The position numbers and the translations under genes are program-made. A stretch of 64,000 nt of DNA, taken from Streptomyces sp. NBC_01454. GTDB taxonomy: Bacteria; Actinomycetota; Actinomycetes; Streptomycetales; Streptomycetaceae. The notes under the pieces are model-generated. The model was not told where the DNA came from. It saw only the letters and a list, made by a program, of their open reading frames with translations, and did not search any database. The DNA lies in contig NZ_CP109460.1 of the NCBI RefSeq assembly GCF_036227565.1, forward strand, positions 2,542,001-2,606,000. The letters run 5' to 3'. Of the stretch, positions 9,555 through 17,359 are shown piece after piece (the stretch's first letter is position 1; the number at the start of each line of letters is the position of its first letter).

Positions 9555-10982
9555 ATGCGCCGTTCCAAAATCGTTTGCACCCTGGGCCCCGCCGTCGACT
9601 CCTACGAGAAGCTGAAGACGCTGATCGAGGCCGGTATGAACGTGGCCCGTTTCAATATGAGCCACGGGACCCAGCCGGAGCACGAGGAGCGGTATCACCG
9701 CCTCCGCAAGGCCTGCGAGGAGACCGGCCGCGCCGTCGGCGTGCTGGCCGACCTCCAGGGCCCCAAGATCCGCCTGGAGACCTTCGCCGACGGCCCCGTG
9801 GAGCTGGTGCGCGGGGACGAGTTCGTCGTCACCACCGAGGACGTGCCCGGCGACAAGCACATCTGCGGCACCACCTACAAGGGCCTGCCCGGCGACGTGT
9901 CCAAGGGCGACCCGATCCTGATCAACGACGGCAATGTCGCCCTCCAGGTCGTCGAGGTCGACGGCCCGCGGGTGCGCACCATCGTCATCGAGGGCGGGGT
10001 CATCTCCGACCACAAGGGCATCAACCTCCCCGGTGCCGCGGTGAACGTCCCCGCGCTGTCCCAGAAGGACATCGAGGACCTCAAGTTCGCCCTGGCGATG
10101 GGCTGCGACATGGTCGCGCTGTCCTTCGTCCGGGACGCCAAGGACGTCCAGGACGTGCACCGCGTCATGGACGAGGTGGGCCGCCGGGTCCCGGTCATCG
10201 CCAAGGTCGAGAAGCCGCAGGCGGTGGCCAACATGGAGGACGTCGTGATGGCCTTCGACGCCGTCATGGTCGCCCGCGGTGACCTGGCGGTGGAGTACCC
10301 GCTGGAGAAGGTCCCGATGGTGCAGAAGCGGCTCATCGAGCTGTGCCGCCGCAACGCCAAGCCGGTGATCGTGGCGACCCAGATGATGGAGTCGATGATC
10401 ACCAACTCCCGGCCCACCCGCGCCGAGGCCTCCGACGTCGCCAACGCCATCCTCGACGGCGCCGACGCGGTGATGCTCTCCGCGGAGTCCTCGGTCGGCC
10501 AGTACCCCATCGAGACCGTCAAGACGATGTCGAAGATCGTCGAGGCGGCCGAGGAGGAGCTGCTCTCCAAGGGCCTGCAGCCCCTGGTGCCCGGCAAGAA
10601 GCCGCGCACCCAGGGCGGTGCGGTGGCCCGCGCGGCCTGCGAGATGGCCGACTTCCTGGACGGCAAGGCGCTGGTGGCCTTCACCAAGTCCGGCGACACC
10701 GCCCGCCGGCTCTCCCGCTACCGCGCCGCCCAGCCGATCCTGGCCTTCACCACCGAGGCCGCCACCCGCAACCAGCTCACGCTGAGCTGGGGCGTGGACA
10801 GCTTCGTCGTGGAGCACGTCGACAACACCGACGCGATGGTCGACCTGGTGGACGCCGAGCTGCTCAAGCTCCAGCGCTACAGCAACGGCGACACCATGCT
10901 GATCACCGCCGGTTCGCCCCCCGGCGTCCCCGGCACCACCAACATGGTCCGGGTGCACCACCTCGGCGGCCAGCAGGGCTGA
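9555..10982 (+). CDS. pyk: Pyruvate kinase
   Basis: Last step of glycolysis: phosphoenolpyruvate plus ADP gives pyruvate plus ATP. The 475-residue protein starts MRRSKIVCTLGPAVDSYEKL. It has the family blocks in order: RFNMSHG, the mobile B domain (about 70-170), the catalytic-lysine stretch VIAKVEKPQAV, ARGDLAVE, ATQMMESMI followed by PTRAEASDVANAI, MLSAESSVG, and the C-terminal regulatory domain from about 345. Sixty-one bases separate it from ackA, with a small hairpin between, so it may be transcribed on its own as well as with pta-ackA. A strong terminator follows. Confidence 0.95.
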   Translation: MRRSKIVCTLGPAVDSYEKLKTLIEAGMNVARFNMSHGTQPEHEERYHRLRKACEETGRAVGVLADLQGPKIRLETFADGPVELVRGDEFVVTTEDVPGDKHICGTTYKGLPGDVSKGDPILINDGNVALQVVEVDGPRVRTIVIEGGVISDHKGINLPGAAVNVPALSQKDIEDLKFALAMGCDMVALSFVRDAKDVQDVHRVMDEVGRRVPVIAKVEKPQAVANMEDVVMAFDAVMVARGDLAVEYPLEKVPMVQKRLIELCRRNAKPVIVATQMMESMITNSRPTRAEASDVANAILDGADAVMLSAESSVGQYPIETVKTMSKIVEAAEEELLSKGLQPLVPGKKPRTQGGAVARAACEMADFLDGKALVAFTKSGDTARRLSRYRAAQPILAFTTEAATRNQLTLSWGVDSFVVEHVDNTDAMVDLVDAELLKLQRYSNGDTMLITAGSPPGVPGTTNMVRVHHLGGQQG

Positions 10983-10994
10983 CCGGACACACGG

Positions 10995-11044
10995 AAACGG
11001 CGGTGGGCCGCCCCCTGGGAAGGGGGCGGCCCACCGCCGTTTTT
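10995..11044. terminator. Rho-independent terminator after pyk
   Basis: A long GC-rich inverted repeat (arms AACGGCGGTGGGCCGCCCCCT and its complement, about 21 bp) with a loop of about four bases is followed by TTTTT at 11040-11044. It separates pyk from the convergent secreted-protein gene and probably serves both directions. Confidence 0.85.
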
Positions 11045-11081
11045 CCGCGGCTCCCGAACGGTCGGGGGCCCGGGGCGTTCC

Positions 11082-12395
11082 TCAGCCGGTCATGAACTGG
11101 TGCAGACCCGGGACATGGAGGTTGCCGCCGAACTGGCCCGCCTGGTCGATCTTCACCTTGGTGAAGTACGCGAACGGGACGTTGAGGGGCGGCGGGTGCT
11201 CGGGGTCGAAGACGATCGGGATCAGCCCGAAGAGGTTGCCCTGCAGCCGCTCGGTGTACATGGTCACCTTGCCGCCGCGGATCGTGGACGTGGACCCCGG
11301 GGACGCCTGTACGTGGTACTTCTTGCCGGAAGCCCGGTCGTCGACGGTCTGGTGCAGATCACCGATGTCGAGGCTGTCGGCGGTGAACTTCAGGGCCTGC
11401 TTGGTGTGGCCGTTCTGCGTCTGGACGTTGACGACGCCTTCGTAGTTCAGACCGCGCAGGGTGAGCGCGCTGGACTCCAGGTGCCAGGGGTCGTCGGGCA
11501 GGGCGACGGGGGTCTGCTCGTCCTTGCCCTGCTGCTTGTTCTCGACGACGCAGGGGAAGGACTTCTTGCCGCTGGCGTCCTTGCCGTCCAGGCCGCCGCC
11601 GGGCAGGGCGTTGTCCGCCGTGCCCACGGCGCCGTGGACGGTGTCGTTGACCGTCTTCGAGCCGCTCGTGAGGCTGTCACCGGCCTTGCCCGCGCCGCCC
11701 TTGAGGCCGTCGACCGTGTCCGTGACCGGCTTGGTGGCCTTCTCCACGGCGGACCCGGCGGACCCGTCATCCTTGGCCGCCGAATCCTTGGAGGCAGACG
11801 CCGAGGGGCTCGGCGTGGCCGACGCGGACGTCGAGGGACTCGGCGAGGCGGAAGAGTCGGCGGACTTGCCGCCGAGCAGACCTCCGAGCGCATCGCCGAT
11901 ACCGCCCAGCAGACCGCCGTCGTCCTTCGCGCCCCCGGAGGCCGAGGGCGAAGGAGTCGCCGAGCCGGAGGGCTCGCTGCTCCCCTTCGAGGCGGACGGC
12001 GCGGGCGCGGGCTTCTGCTCCGCGTCCTTGCCGGCCGACGGCGAGGGCGAGCCGGACGGCTCGGCCGAGGGCTTGCCGGACGGCTTGGCGCCGTCCTTCG
12101 TCCCCGTGCCGTCCTTCGCGCCGTCCTTGGCCTTGGCGTCCTTCTGGCCCGCCTTGTCCGGTGCGGTGACGCAGGGGCCGTCCTTGAAGGGGCTCTTGGG
12201 CGCCGGCTTGGCGATGGCCATCTGGGGCGTGAGCCCCATGCCCATCAGCACGGCGGACGGCATGGCGGCGATGGCTATCGCCTTGCCCGCGGGCACGTGG
12301 AGCCGCGTCAGCAACGGCTTCCTGGGGGCCGCGTGTCTGGGCCCGCCTCTCGGCCCGGCAGCTGCGCTCTCCTCGTGCAGCTCGTCACCCGGCAC
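11082..12395 (-). CDS. Secreted/surface protein with Ala-Ser-Pro-Lys linker and beta-rich C-terminal domain
   Basis: A 437-residue protein of unknown function. A basic N-terminus is followed by one hydrophobic segment (about residues 37-57, AIAIAAMPSAVLMGMGLTP), a signal or anchor. Next comes a low-complexity linker of about 180 residues rich in Lys, Asp, Ser, Pro and Ala, such as ATPSPSASGGAKDD. A folded domain of about 160 residues ends the protein, with alternating hydrophobic strands (HLESSALTLRGLNYEGVVNV, KVTMYTERLQGNLFGLIPI). The strand pattern suggests a beta-sandwich or jelly-roll, perhaps lipid-binding, but that is inference. It overlaps the DUF6114-like gene by 11 bases and is probably translated with it. 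Confidence 0.75.
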   Translation of the reverse strand: MPGDELHEESAAAGPRGGPRHAAPRKPLLTRLHVPAGKAIAIAAMPSAVLMGMGLTPQMAIAKPAPKSPFKDGPCVTAPDKAGQKDAKAKDGAKDGTGTKDGAKPSGKPSAEPSGSPSPSAGKDAEQKPAPAPSASKGSSEPSGSATPSPSASGGAKDDGGLLGGIGDALGGLLGGKSADSSASPSPSTSASATPSPSASASKDSAAKDDGSAGSAVEKATKPVTDTVDGLKGGAGKAGDSLTSGSKTVNDTVHGAVGTADNALPGGGLDGKDASGKKSFPCVVENKQQGKDEQTPVALPDDPWHLESSALTLRGLNYEGVVNVQTQNGHTKQALKFTADSLDIGDLHQTVDDRASGKKYHVQASPGSTSTIRGGKVTMYTERLQGNLFGLIPIVFDPEHPPPLNVPFAYFTKVKIDQAGQFGGNLHVPGLHQFMTG

Positions 12396-12948
12396 TGTGC
12401 CTCCCGTTCATTCCGTTGGTCGGGCTCGTTCCTGACAGGTCATCCAACCCGTTGCCCAACCCGGGACCGGCGGCCGGCGCGGGGTGCGTGGCGACCACGG
12501 GTCCGGCGACCGTCCTCGGCGCCGGATCGTCGTCCTCCTCGCTCCGGACGGCCTTGCCCGGCGCCCAGGAGACACTCAGCGCACCGCCGATCAGCCCCAG
12601 GAGGAAGCCGATCAAAAAGGCGCCGAAGTTCGAGACGACCAGGGAGACCAGGGAGAGCAGGATCGCCGCCACCCCCGCGAAGACGCGGGACGCCGGCTGG
12701 AACCACATGGTGAGACCGAGCACGACCAGCAGTACGCCGATGATCAGCGAGCCGGCGCCGGCGGTGGTCGCCATGCGGACGGTCAGGGAACCGATCGTGA
12801 GATTCGCGTAAGGGATGTACATGATCGGGAAGCCGGCCAGCAGAGTCAGCATTCCGCCCCAGAACGGGCGGTATCCGCGCCACTCCCGGAACGAAAGCCG
12901 CTTGCGGCCGATGGTCTCGATCAGCCGTGGTCGCGTTTCGGCGCTCAT
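12385..12948 (-). CDS. DUF6114-like integral membrane protein
   Basis: A 187-residue membrane protein with a cytoplasmic N-terminus and four membrane helices between about residues 28 and 130 (WGGMLTLLAGFPIMYIPYA, GSLIIGVLLVVLGLTMWF, VFAGVAAILLSLVSLVVSNF, FLIGFLLGLIGGALSVSW). A charged cytoplasmic tail follows. This matches the Streptomyces DUF6114 family as I know it, which is usually encoded next to a DUF6230 protein, as here. No catalytic residues stand out. It sits between the DUF6230-like gene and the beta-rich secreted gene. I suspect an accessory role for the two exported partners, but nothing in the sequence proves this. Confidence 0.8.
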   Translation of the reverse strand: MSAETRPRLIETIGRKRLSFREWRGYRPFWGGMLTLLAGFPIMYIPYANLTIGSLTVRMATTAGAGSLIIGVLLVVLGLTMWFQPASRVFAGVAAILLSLVSLVVSNFGAFLIGFLLGLIGGALSVSWAPGKAVRSEEDDDPAPRTVAGPVVATHPAPAAGPGLGNGLDDLSGTSPTNGMNGRHSAG

Positions 12949-13080
12949 GTCGTACAGCTCCTCGGGACTGGCAAATCGGTGGTTCTGTGCGGGGTGTCCT
13001 ACTGGGCACTACCCGGCGTACGGGCACGGGGAACGGCCACAGCCGTCTACAGCTCGCCCCGCGCCCGCACGCTCAGTGCG

Positions 13081-13698
13081 TCAGTAGCACTCGCTCTTGC
13101 CCTTGGCGACGCTCATCTTGAGGCCGCTGAGCTTGAACGTGCCGGCCGTCGTGGCCCAGGCCTGCTGCTTGACGTGGGTCAGCGTGGCCGAGTCGGCCTG
13201 CTGGGCGAACGAGCCCGGGTCGGCCTTGTCGCCCTTGTGCATGCCAGGGCCCTTGGTCGTCGAGCCCGCAGCAACACCGATGTCGATGTTGTTGAAGGTC
13301 GCGTCCGCGGACAGCTGGTCGAGGTCGATGTAGAGGTTCTTCGCCTCGACGGGCGTGTCACCGCCACCGGCCGCCAGCTTCATCGACACATCGCCGAAGA
13401 CCGGGACCGGCACGACCACCGACTGGCACAGGTTCTTGATCTTGGCGTTCGAGAACCCCGAGACCGCCACCGGGACCTGCTTGCCGCCCTTCTGGGCGTC
13501 AATGGCTCCGTACTGAACAAATCCGGTGCCGTCCAGCCGGTCCGTACTGACCTTGAACTGCTGGCCGGACACGCTGAACGACGCCGCGAGCGCACCCTGC
13601 GAGAGGGCAACGCCGATCGCGGCCGTAGCCGCGACGCTCGGCACCATGACGACGGCGAACCGCTTCCATCTGGTCCCGCCACGAGCCAGGGACTCCAT
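13081..13698 (-). CDS. DUF6230-like secreted protein
   Basis: A 205-residue exported protein. The N-terminus has a twin-basic stretch and a signal or anchor helix (about 14-38, VVMVPSVAATAAIGVALSQG, then ALAAS). The mature part is strand-rich with two conserved-looking cysteines (NLCQSVVV and the penultimate residue, SECY) that could pair. Family members are often labelled cholesterol esterase in databases, but I see no serine-hydrolase GxSxG motif, so I do not support an esterase call. It is the first gene of a three-gene minus-strand set; 132 bases separate it from the DUF6114-like gene. A TTAC-type inverted repeat lies about 360 bases upstream. Confidence 0.8.
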   Translation of the reverse strand: MESLARGGTRWKRFAVVMVPSVAATAAIGVALSQGALAASFSVSGQQFKVSTDRLDGTGFVQYGAIDAQKGGKQVPVAVSGFSNAKIKNLCQSVVVPVPVFGDVSMKLAAGGGDTPVEAKNLYIDLDQLSADATFNNIDIGVAAGSTTKGPGMHKGDKADPGSFAQQADSATLTHVKQQAWATTAGTFKLSGLKMSVAKGKSECY

Positions 13699-14054
13699 GA
13701 CTTTCCTCCTTCTCGGACGTACATCTCCGGTACCGGCCGCCTCCGTTGAGGGGCGGTACCTGGGATGGGAGAAGTGCTACGTCCTCGGGAAGGAGAGCGC
13801 CTGTCTCGGAGGCACATCGTGTTCCGAATACCGGCGATCACCCCCGAGCGACAACCACTGGCCACGCTCTCGCGCAACCTCCTGGACAGGCCCTGCCGGA
13901 TGGGGCAGAGACCCCCCTGTCCACGGCCGGCAGCACTGCCGCCGACCACTCGGTGGGGACCCAAGTACCCCGCGGCACCAACCGGATGCCGGGCTGCGGG
14001 AATGGACCGAGCGTGGCCGATCGTGGTCCATTCACGGCCGCCGCACAAGGGGCT

Positions 14055-14072
14055 CGTTACTTGCGGGTAACG
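14055..14072. promoter_or_regulatory. Candidate operator CGTTAC-N6-GTAACG
   Basis: A perfect 6-bp inverted repeat (CGTTAC, TTGCGG, GTAACG). A shorter look-alike, TTAC-N5-GTAA, lies at 14187-14199. The form suits a TetR-like dimer. It is far (about 360 bases) from the DUF6230-like start, so a distal promoter or chance must be considered. Confidence 0.35.
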
Positions 14073-14200
14073 ACCCGATAAACACGGCGCGACGGACCGA
14101 GATCAACTGGACACGGGCTGTCGCCACTGACAGCAAGAGAACATGAGGCAATTGCGGACACAACGCCGCAAGAGGGCGGCCCAGGCTTACTACAAGTAAC

Positions 14201-14240
14201 AGCGGCCACGATTACCAAGTTTTGGTAAAACGTGGCCGCT
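14201..14240. terminator. Long hairpin downstream of the thioredoxin-TPR gene
   Basis: AGCGGCCACG (14201-14210) pairs with CGTGGCCGCT (14231-14240). Inside, TTACCAA pairs with TTGGTAA around a 3-base loop, leaving a small mismatched bulge. It lies about 70 bases beyond the stop of the minus-strand thioredoxin gene and is the likely end of that transcript. There is no T-run. Confidence 0.65.
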
Positions 14241-14308
14241 GCGCCGTTTGTTTGGTCAACCCGCGAAGGGCGTACTGGTCACAAGGGGGCGAGTCAGAAG
14301 ACAGCGGG

Positions 14309-15280
14309 TCAGAACAGCACCCGAGCCAGCGCCGTGCGCGCCGTCATCACCCGCGGATCCTCCGCGCCGATGACCTCGAACAGCTCCAGCAGCCGCAGCC
14401 GTGCGGCCTCCCGGTCGTCGCCCACACTCCGCTTCACCGCCTCGACCAGCCGGCCGAAGGCGTCCTCGACATGACCGCCGACCAGGTCGAGGTCCGCGGC
14501 CCGGATCTGCGCCGGCACATCGGCCGGATTCTCCGCGGCCTCCTTGCGCACGGCCTGCGGGTCCAGATCCTGGACGCGGTGCAGAAGTTCGGCCTGCGCC
14601 AGGCCGAGCTTGGCCTCCGGGTTGGCGGGGTCGTCGGATAGGACGTTCTTGTAGGCCTGGATGGCGCCGCCCAGATCACCGGAGTCGAGCGCCTGGTTCG
14701 CGGCTTCCAGCAGTGCGTCGTACGGACCGGCCGGCACCGGGGCCTCGGCCTGCTCCTGCTCGTCCGCGGCCGGCGGCTCGACCGGCGCGCCCACGATGCC
14801 GAACTGCTGCTCGGCGGCCTGCACCAGCTGGTCGAGCACCTCACGGATCTGCGACTCCGGGGCCGCGCCCTGGAACAGCGGGATCGGCTGACCCGCCACG
14901 ACCGCGAACACCGCCGGGATGCCCTGCACCCCGAACTGCTGGAACAGCATCTGGTTGGCGTCGACGTCGATCTTGGCCAGCACGAACTTGCCGGCGTACT
15001 CCCCCGCGAGGCGCTCCAGCAGCGGACCCAGCTGCTTGCACGGCTCGCACCACTCGGCCCAGAAGTCGATGACGACCGGGACCTCGGTGGAGCGCTGCAG
15101 GACGTCCTGCTGGAACCCCGCCTCGTCGACGTCGAACACCAGGCGGGCACCGCTCGCGGGCGCCTGGCCGGTACGGGCGGCCTCGGCACGTGCCTGCTCC
15201 GCCTTCTGCTTCGCTTCCCCGGCCGCCTTCAGCGCGCCGAGGTCGACGACTCCACTCATGGACATGTTGCGTGGCTGCAT
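14309..15280 (-). CDS. Thioredoxin-domain protein with TPR tail (YbbN/CnoX-like)
   Basis: A 323-residue cytoplasmic protein. An N-terminal linker (about 1-45) is followed by a thioredoxin fold (about 46-155) with the active site WCEPCK, then a tetratricopeptide-like C-terminal half (about 185-323, with ALDSGDLGGAIQAYKNVLSD). Two active-site cysteines are present, so it could be a redox protein, but the domain order is that of YbbN/CnoX, a chaperone-linked thioredoxin-like protein. I chose ATG 15280 with GGAGG eight bases upstream; the frame extends 71 codons further without support. It is transcribed alone. Confidence 0.88.
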   Translation of the reverse strand: MQPRNMSMSGVVDLGALKAAGEAKQKAEQARAEAARTGQAPASGARLVFDVDEAGFQQDVLQRSTEVPVVIDFWAEWCEPCKQLGPLLERLAGEYAGKFVLAKIDVDANQMLFQQFGVQGIPAVFAVVAGQPIPLFQGAAPESQIREVLDQLVQAAEQQFGIVGAPVEPPAADEQEQAEAPVPAGPYDALLEAANQALDSGDLGGAIQAYKNVLSDDPANPEAKLGLAQAELLHRVQDLDPQAVRKEAAENPADVPAQIRAADLDLVGGHVEDAFGRLVEAVKRSVGDDREAARLRLLELFEVIGAEDPRVMTARTALARVLF

Positions 15281-15629
15281 GGGTACATCCTCCCCCCTGG
15301 GCGGTCCGTTCCGAAAAGCGATCCGGAAAGCGATGCGGTCTGCTGCGCGGATTCCCCGGTCCGGTATCGCCGCCGGACCCTCCGCAGAGCACCGCATCCG
15401 TTGCGTACGCCCCGCCGGCATGCCGGCGTACGTCCTGGATCGCTGCCCGTTTTTTCGGTCCCGAGGAGGACCGGTGTGGCCATGGGTCCCCACCCACGGC
15501 CGGTGGCTGTCGCTCTTTCGCTACGACCCGTAGCGTAACTCGCCGTCGCCCCCGGGCCACAACCGGTTTCAGTCCTGCGTGAAGTGATCTCCCTCACGGC
15601 GGACCGCGCCGGTCCCCGTACTGCCCGGT

Positions 15630-16295
15630 ATGGTCGCCCGCATGTGCCACTCCGCCAGCCCCCGCAAAGGCCGCACGGGCCGCCCGCGCAGCGCCGCGAC
15701 CGACCGTGCGATTCTCGGCGCGACCCGTGCCGCGCTGGTCGATGTGGGCTGGGGCCGGCTCACCATGAGCGAGGTGGCGGCCCGCGCCGGGGTCGCCAAG
15801 ACGACGCTCTACCGCCGCTGGGCCAACAAGAACGAGCTCGTCGTGGACGCCGTGGCGGTCCTCTTCGACGAGCTCGAACTCCCCGACCGGGGCTCGCTGC
15901 GCGCCGATATCGAGGGCGTGGTGCTGCAGTTCGGCGCGCTGCTCGCGCGGCCGGAGACCAAGACGGCGCTGATGGCCGTGGTCGCCGAGTCCACCACCGA
16001 CGGGGCGCTGCGCGAACGGATCCGCTCGGCGATCGTCGACCGCCAGAAGCGGCTGGTCTCGCTCGGCCGCTCGCGCGCCCAGACCCGCGGCGAGCTGACG
16101 CCCGACACCACCGGCGAGGATGGCGAGCGGGCGGCCGCCCGCAACATGGACCTGATCTTCGATGTGATCGCCGGGGCGATCGTGCACCGCACCCTGGTCA
16201 GCGGTGAACCCGTGGACGCCGAGTGGGGGCGCGACTTCACCGCCCTCTTCCTGGGCGGCCTGACCGGACTGGCCGGACCCGGCGGCCGGAGCTGA
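15630..16295 (+). CDS. TetR-family transcriptional regulator
   Basis: A 221-residue repressor-type protein. The helix-turn-helix lies at about residues 20-66 (AILGATRAALVDVGWGRLTM, then AARAGVAKTTLYRRWANKNEL). The C-terminal ligand/dimer domain is helical and contains the QTRGELTPD region common in this subfamily. A second ATG at 15642 could be the true start. It points away from the thioredoxin gene and converges on the sugar dehydratase. The target and ligand are not visible; it may control itself or a neighbour. Confidence 0.88.
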   Translation: MVARMCHSASPRKGRTGRPRSAATDRAILGATRAALVDVGWGRLTMSEVAARAGVAKTTLYRRWANKNELVVDAVAVLFDELELPDRGSLRADIEGVVLQFGALLARPETKTALMAVVAESTTDGALRERIRSAIVDRQKRLVSLGRSRAQTRGELTPDTTGEDGERAAARNMDLIFDVIAGAIVHRTLVSGEPVDAEWGRDFTALFLGGLTGLAGPGGRS

Positions 16296-16307
16296 CGCAC
16301 ACCGGAT

Positions 16308-16336
16308 GGCCCGGTGTCCCCCTGGAACACCGGGCC
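16308..16336. terminator. Hairpin between the convergent TetR and LegB-like genes
   Basis: GGCCCGGTGT (16308-16317) pairs perfectly with ACACCGGGCC (16327-16336) around a 9-base loop. It lies between two facing stops and probably ends both transcripts. Confidence 0.7.
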
Positions 16337-16351
16337 GCCCCTGTGCGGTGG

Positions 16352-17359
16352 TCACACCTGGTAGCGGTCCGCCGCGAACAGGTGCACGTTCTCGGCCACC
16401 CACTCCGAGGTCCACTTCAGGCCCTGCTCCAGGGACACCTCCGGCTGCCACGAAGCCCACTCGCGCGCCCGGGAGTTGTCGGACAGCAGCCGCTCGACCT
16501 CGCTGCCGGCGGGCCGCAGGCGCTCGCTGTCCACCACCACCTCGGCGTCCCGGCCCGAGGCCGCTATCAGCGCCTCGGCGAGCGCCCCGATGGAGATCTC
16601 CCGGCCGGTACCGAGGTTGACGACCTCGCCCAGCGCCCGGTCGCAGTCGGCCAGCGCGAGGAACCCGGCGGCGGTGTCCGTGACATAGGTGAAGTCGCGG
16701 GTCGGGGTGAGCGAGCCGAGCTTGATCTGCCGGGCGCCCGCGTGGAGTTGGGCCAGGATCGTGGGGATCACGGCCCTGGCGGACTGGCGGGGGCCGTAGG
16801 TGTTGAACGGCCGCACCACGGTCACCGGCAGCCCGAACGCGTGCCGGTGCGACAGCGCCATCATGTCCGCGCCGATCTTCGAGGCGGAGTACGGGGACTG
16901 CGGCTGCAGCGGGTGATCCTCGCCGATCGGCGCGGTCAGCGCGGTCCCGTAGACCTCACTGGTGGAGGTGTGCACCATCCGGCGCACCTCGTACCGCCGG
17001 CAGGCCTCCGCGATGTTCTCCGTGCCCACCACGTTCGTCTGCACGTACGCGCCCGGCGAGTCATAGCTGTACGGGATCCCGATGAGCGCGGCGAGATGGA
17101 AGACGGTGTCGCAGCCCGCGACGGCGTCCATCACCCGGCCCGCGTCGCGGACATCGCCGGCGACCATCTCGACCGGGGAGCCCGGCACCAGATAGCGCGC
17201 CAGGTTTCCCTTTTCGGCGTACGGCTTGTAGTGGACGAAGGCGCGTACCTCGGCGCCGGCTTCCACCAGCATGTCGACGAGGGCCGAGCCGATGAATCCC
17301 TCGGCCCCGGTGACCAGGACCTTGCGGCCGGCCCACTGCTGTGCGGTGCGGTTGCTCAT
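16352..17359 (-). CDS. NAD-dependent sugar-nucleotide 4,6-dehydratase/epimerase, LegB-like
   Basis: A 335-residue extended short-chain dehydrogenase. The NAD-binding TGAEGFIGS is at about residues 17-25, the catalytic serine/threonine lies in HTSTSEVYG, and the YxxxK pair lies in YSASKIGAD. The block VRPFNTYGPRQSARAVIPTI and KLGSLTPTRDFTYVTDTA is what I know from LegB-type UDP/GDP-sugar 4,6-dehydratases (legionaminic acid pathway) more than from UDP-glucose epimerases. No other legionaminate genes are near, so the real substrate is open. Its ATG overlaps the stop of the MurG paralogue (ATGA), so the two are translationally coupled and probably act on one glycan. Confidence 0.85.
   Translation of the reverse strand: MSNRTAQQWAGRKVLVTGAEGFIGSALVDMLVEAGAEVRAFVHYKPYAEKGNLARYLVPGSPVEMVAGDVRDAGRVMDAVAGCDTVFHLAALIGIPYSYDSPGAYVQTNVVGTENIAEACRRYEVRRMVHTSTSEVYGTALTAPIGEDHPLQPQSPYSASKIGADMMALSHRHAFGLPVTVVRPFNTYGPRQSARAVIPTILAQLHAGARQIKLGSLTPTRDFTYVTDTAAGFLALADCDRALGEVVNLGTGREISIGALAEALIAASGRDAEVVVDSERLRPAGSEVERLLSDNSRAREWASWQPEVSLEQGLKWTSEWVAENVHLFAADRYQV

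Larger units (their letters stand above)
13699..14308. other. 610-base gene-free stretch
   Basis: I see no convincing gene here; the open frames on both strands lack codon-position bias and family resemblance. It should hold the promoter of the DUF6230-like gene. It contains two inverted repeats of the TTAC...GTAA type (14055-14072 and 14187-14199) and a long hairpin at 14201-14240. Confidence 0.6.

Noticed and set aside
13081..13698. Cholesterol esterase label for the DUF6230-like protein
   Set aside because: No GxSxG nucleophile or other hydrolase motif is visible; the label appears to be inherited from database names.
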